The notes beneath the pieces are model-generated. The model was given only the letters and a program-made list of their open reading frames with translations. It was not told where the DNA came from and did not search any database. This document shows, one piece after another, positions 22,558 through 24,218 of a stretch of 24,218 bases of DNA. Made by a program: the position numbers and the translations under genes. Source of the DNA: a virus; the IMG/VR virus record IMGVR_UViG_3300046532_001882, positions 1-24,218 of that record. One strand, written 5' to 3'. Position 1 is the first letter of the stretch, and each line of letters opens with the position of its first letter.

Positions 22558-23400
22558 TCACAAGTGTGATCTTAGTAAATTGGCATCAGCCGTGTTAAGC
22601 GTAGGACGATCCTCAAGATACTGCCCCATCTTCCACGTCCCAGTACTTTCTTCATCTTCAAAAGCATCCGCTCCGCGAGCCGCCATCGCACCATCTGGGG
22701 TGCGTTTTTCTTTTTCTTCCTCATCAGGAATTGTTGCTATTGGTTTCGGTTCTTCTAAAATTGCTTTAAGGTGAACAATTTCAAGATTCAACGGAACGAC
22801 TTCCTTAAACGCTAAATCTATGCTCGCTTTAGAAATTGCGCCTTGAAGAGTTCGTTCTTGAGAAGAAATGTTGAAAGACGTTATACGCAATCTCGCTGGA
22901 AATGTGACATAGCCGTGTCTGAATTCAATATCCATATCGGCTTCTGCCATATCTTTCAACTTTTGCAATTGATCTTCGCAAGACGCCAAGCCATGAGTTT
23001 CACGATCCGCAATAACTGCATTCAATTTGATCGACCTGTTCATAGGAGCCTGCGCCCTCAAAAGAGGCTTTCTACCCGGACGCCGAATCTCCTGATATTT
23101 CAAAGCATGATCTGCATACTGAACTTCTTTAGGTCCAAACGGAAATTCAAAAGTAAGCAAACCAGACTCTTCAGTTTTTCTTAAAATAGTCTTAGGGAAA
23201 TTCCCATAAGAAAACTGAACTTTAGCCAACTGTTCGTTACCGCCTACCGCTGCTGCCGTTCCAACAGTAGTAAAAGTATTGGCGGTCATGTCATCGTCTC
23301 TACGCAATTGCCTCAAAGTCACACGCTCAACTCTGGCCTGCGTGCGAGGAACTAATGTCCCATCAGAACTTTCCACAAAAACCTTTATTACTCCGCTCAT
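22558..23400 (-). CDS. Hub adaptor / tail tube-hub connector protein
   Basis: 280 residues. The middle (FGPKEVQYADHALKYQEI, RRPGRKPLLRAQ, VIADRETHGLASCEDQLQKL, then VTFPARLRITSFNISSQERT) follows the pattern F.PKEV.Y......E....G.KPLL.........A...DR.T.G..S.E..L, seen in proteins encoded between the tape measure and hub in contractile phages and injection systems. Such proteins often carry a C-terminal LysM domain; none is evident here. Instead the last 60 residues are acidic and probably disordered (PDEEEKEKRTPDGAM, then FEDEESTGTWKMGQYLED). GAGGA is 8 bases before the ATG. The assignment rests on pattern and position. Confidence 0.65.
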   Translation of the reverse strand: MSGVIKVFVESSDGTLVPRTQARVERVTLRQLRRDDDMTANTFTTVGTAAAVGGNEQLAKVQFSYGNFPKTILRKTEESGLLTFEFPFGPKEVQYADHALKYQEIRRPGRKPLLRAQAPMNRSIKLNAVIADRETHGLASCEDQLQKLKDMAEADMDIEFRHGYVTFPARLRITSFNISSQERTLQGAISKASIDLAFKEVVPLNLEIVHLKAILEEPKPIATIPDEEEKEKRTPDGAMAARGADAFEDEESTGTWKMGQYLEDRPTLNTADANLLRSHL

Positions 23401-23413
23401 AGTTCAGTCCTCA

Positions 23414-24218
23414 TCAGGTTCCGGGCGGACGAGAGGTCGTAGTCGGTCGCGAACCCATACCACTGTTCGTTACGCCACGGCGTGCTTCACCAGCAGTGAC
23501 AATCAGTTCTTGCTCACGAGTTTTCCTTGCGTTCTCAACATCTTCAGCGGTGGGCAGCCCCCCGCTGCCAAGCAGTTCAGCCAAGTACTCCAATTCGGCG
23601 GCAGCCAATGCTCCAGCATCCTTCAAAGCCACAATCTGTACAGCAGCATCACTGTAAACCTGAGCACTAATCATCGCAATAGCCGCATCCGGATCACTAG
23701 CGTTATAAGCCGTTTCTAACATCTTCTCCATATCTTTCATCCCCGCCATCTTGCCCATATCCCTGATGGAATTCCACAACGGAGAAGTCGCAAACTCTCT
23801 ATCTGGAGCACCACCAATATGTTGAAGATCGCCCGAAAGAACAGCCATCGCTTCTGGCGGAATATCCCAACCACCAGCCGTAGCCGCGCCCGACATACCT
23901 GAACCGGCATCCCTCATAAAGCGACCCAAGTTCGTTCCACGATGACCACGGTTAATGCCTTCTTGTTCCAATTCGGTGGTCGCCGCCTGCAATAATTTGG
24001 CACCCGGCCCCGACCTGACATCACCACCGTCTTCAGCGAACTGGAAAAAACTTTCCAAAGCGGATTTGGAGTTTGCCCCAGCCTCAAAATTAGCAGCAAT
24101 TTGAGCAGTTTGAGTCTCCCCTCTGGCGGTCGCCATGAGACCCTCCATGTAACTAGAAACCGTACCGGTGGTCTGGTAATCCGAACCCCAAGCGTTTGCC
24201 TCTCGTGTTTCGTTACTC
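23414..24218 (-). CDS. C-terminal part of a large tail protein, possibly the tape measure (partial)
   Basis: The frame is open at the window edge, with 23 codons upstream of the first in-window methionine at 24148 and no stop, so the true start lies outside. 267 residues are visible. They are Ala-, Glu- and Met-rich and look alpha-helical (AKLLQAATTELEQEG, DMEKMLETAYNASD, ALAAAELEYLAELLGSGG), and end in a Ser/Thr/Arg/Pro-rich tail (GMGSRPTTTSRPPGT). Position just before the hub adaptor fits a tape-measure C-terminus, but I see no decisive motif. The pair MKDMEKM and PDAAIAMISAQVY suggests helices. The actual size cannot be known here. Confidence 0.6.
   Translation of the reverse strand, partial: SNETREANAWGSDYQTTGTVSSYMEGLMATARGETQTAQIAANFEAGANSKSALESFFQFAEDGGDVRSGPGAKLLQAATTELEQEGINRGHRGTNLGRFMRDAGSGMSGAATAGGWDIPPEAMAVLSGDLQHIGGAPDREFATSPLWNSIRDMGKMAGMKDMEKMLETAYNASDPDAAIAMISAQVYSDAAVQIVALKDAGALAAAELEYLAELLGSGGLPTAEDVENARKTREQELIVTAGEARRGVTNSGMGSRPTTTSRPPGT

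Noticed and set aside
1-24218. tRNA genes, CRISPR arrays, insertion sequences, integrase or attachment sites
   Set aside because: None seen on reading; the tightly packed coding layout leaves no gap longer than about 75 bases, and the repeats present are in-frame protein repeats.

Overview
The window is part of a tailed-phage (or prophage) genome. Every convincing gene lies on the minus strand, so transcription runs from position 24218 towards 1. The set of baseplate proteins (a gpD-type hub, a gpV-type OB-fold spike, a gp25/gpW wedge protein, gpJ and a gpI-like protein) is the P2-type set found in contractile-tailed phages. A myovirus morphotype is therefore likely, although sheath, tube, capsid and terminase genes are outside the window. 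The fibre repeats, the glycine-rich adhesins and the metabolic-type enzymes resemble those of aquatic phages such as marine cyanophages. The baseplate is not T4-like, and the host cannot be named from this sequence.

In transcription order: (1) 24218-19110, the end of a large tail protein that may be the tape measure, a hub adaptor, a hub with a peptidoglycan-binding domain, a spike ending in an S74 intramolecular chaperone, and an M15 peptidase with its own peptidoglycan-binding domain. (2) 19038-13897, gp25, gpJ carrying an inserted module, and a 1064-residue gpI-like protein with lectin-like domains. (3) 13866-10642, a set of small fibre proteins and two paralogous glycine-rich adhesins, the larger with a 200-residue His/Asn/Pro/Gly-rich block. 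(4) 10641-6578, an accessory cassette: an unknown small protein, two different 2-oxoglutarate/Fe(II) oxygenases, a flavin-dependent tryptophan-halogenase-type enzyme and a DUF6065-like protein. (5) 6556-1, further tail accessory proteins and three fibre genes. The last fibre gene has at least 1113 codons and runs out of the window.

Most genes abut or overlap (TAATG, TGATG, ATGA and TAAATG junctions, and overlaps of 22 and 35 bases), which indicates long polycistronic units with translational coupling. The most notable feature is the enzyme cassette embedded in the adhesin/fibre locus. The protein encoded just before it is full of X-Pro-Gly triplets, the sequence context of collagen-type prolyl hydroxylation. 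A testable idea is that this phage modifies its own adhesins, or a host target, by hydroxylation and possibly halogenation. This is inference from gene order and motifs only.

There is no tRNA, rRNA, CRISPR array, insertion sequence, integrase or reverse transcriptase that I can recognise. No gap between genes exceeds about 75 bases.
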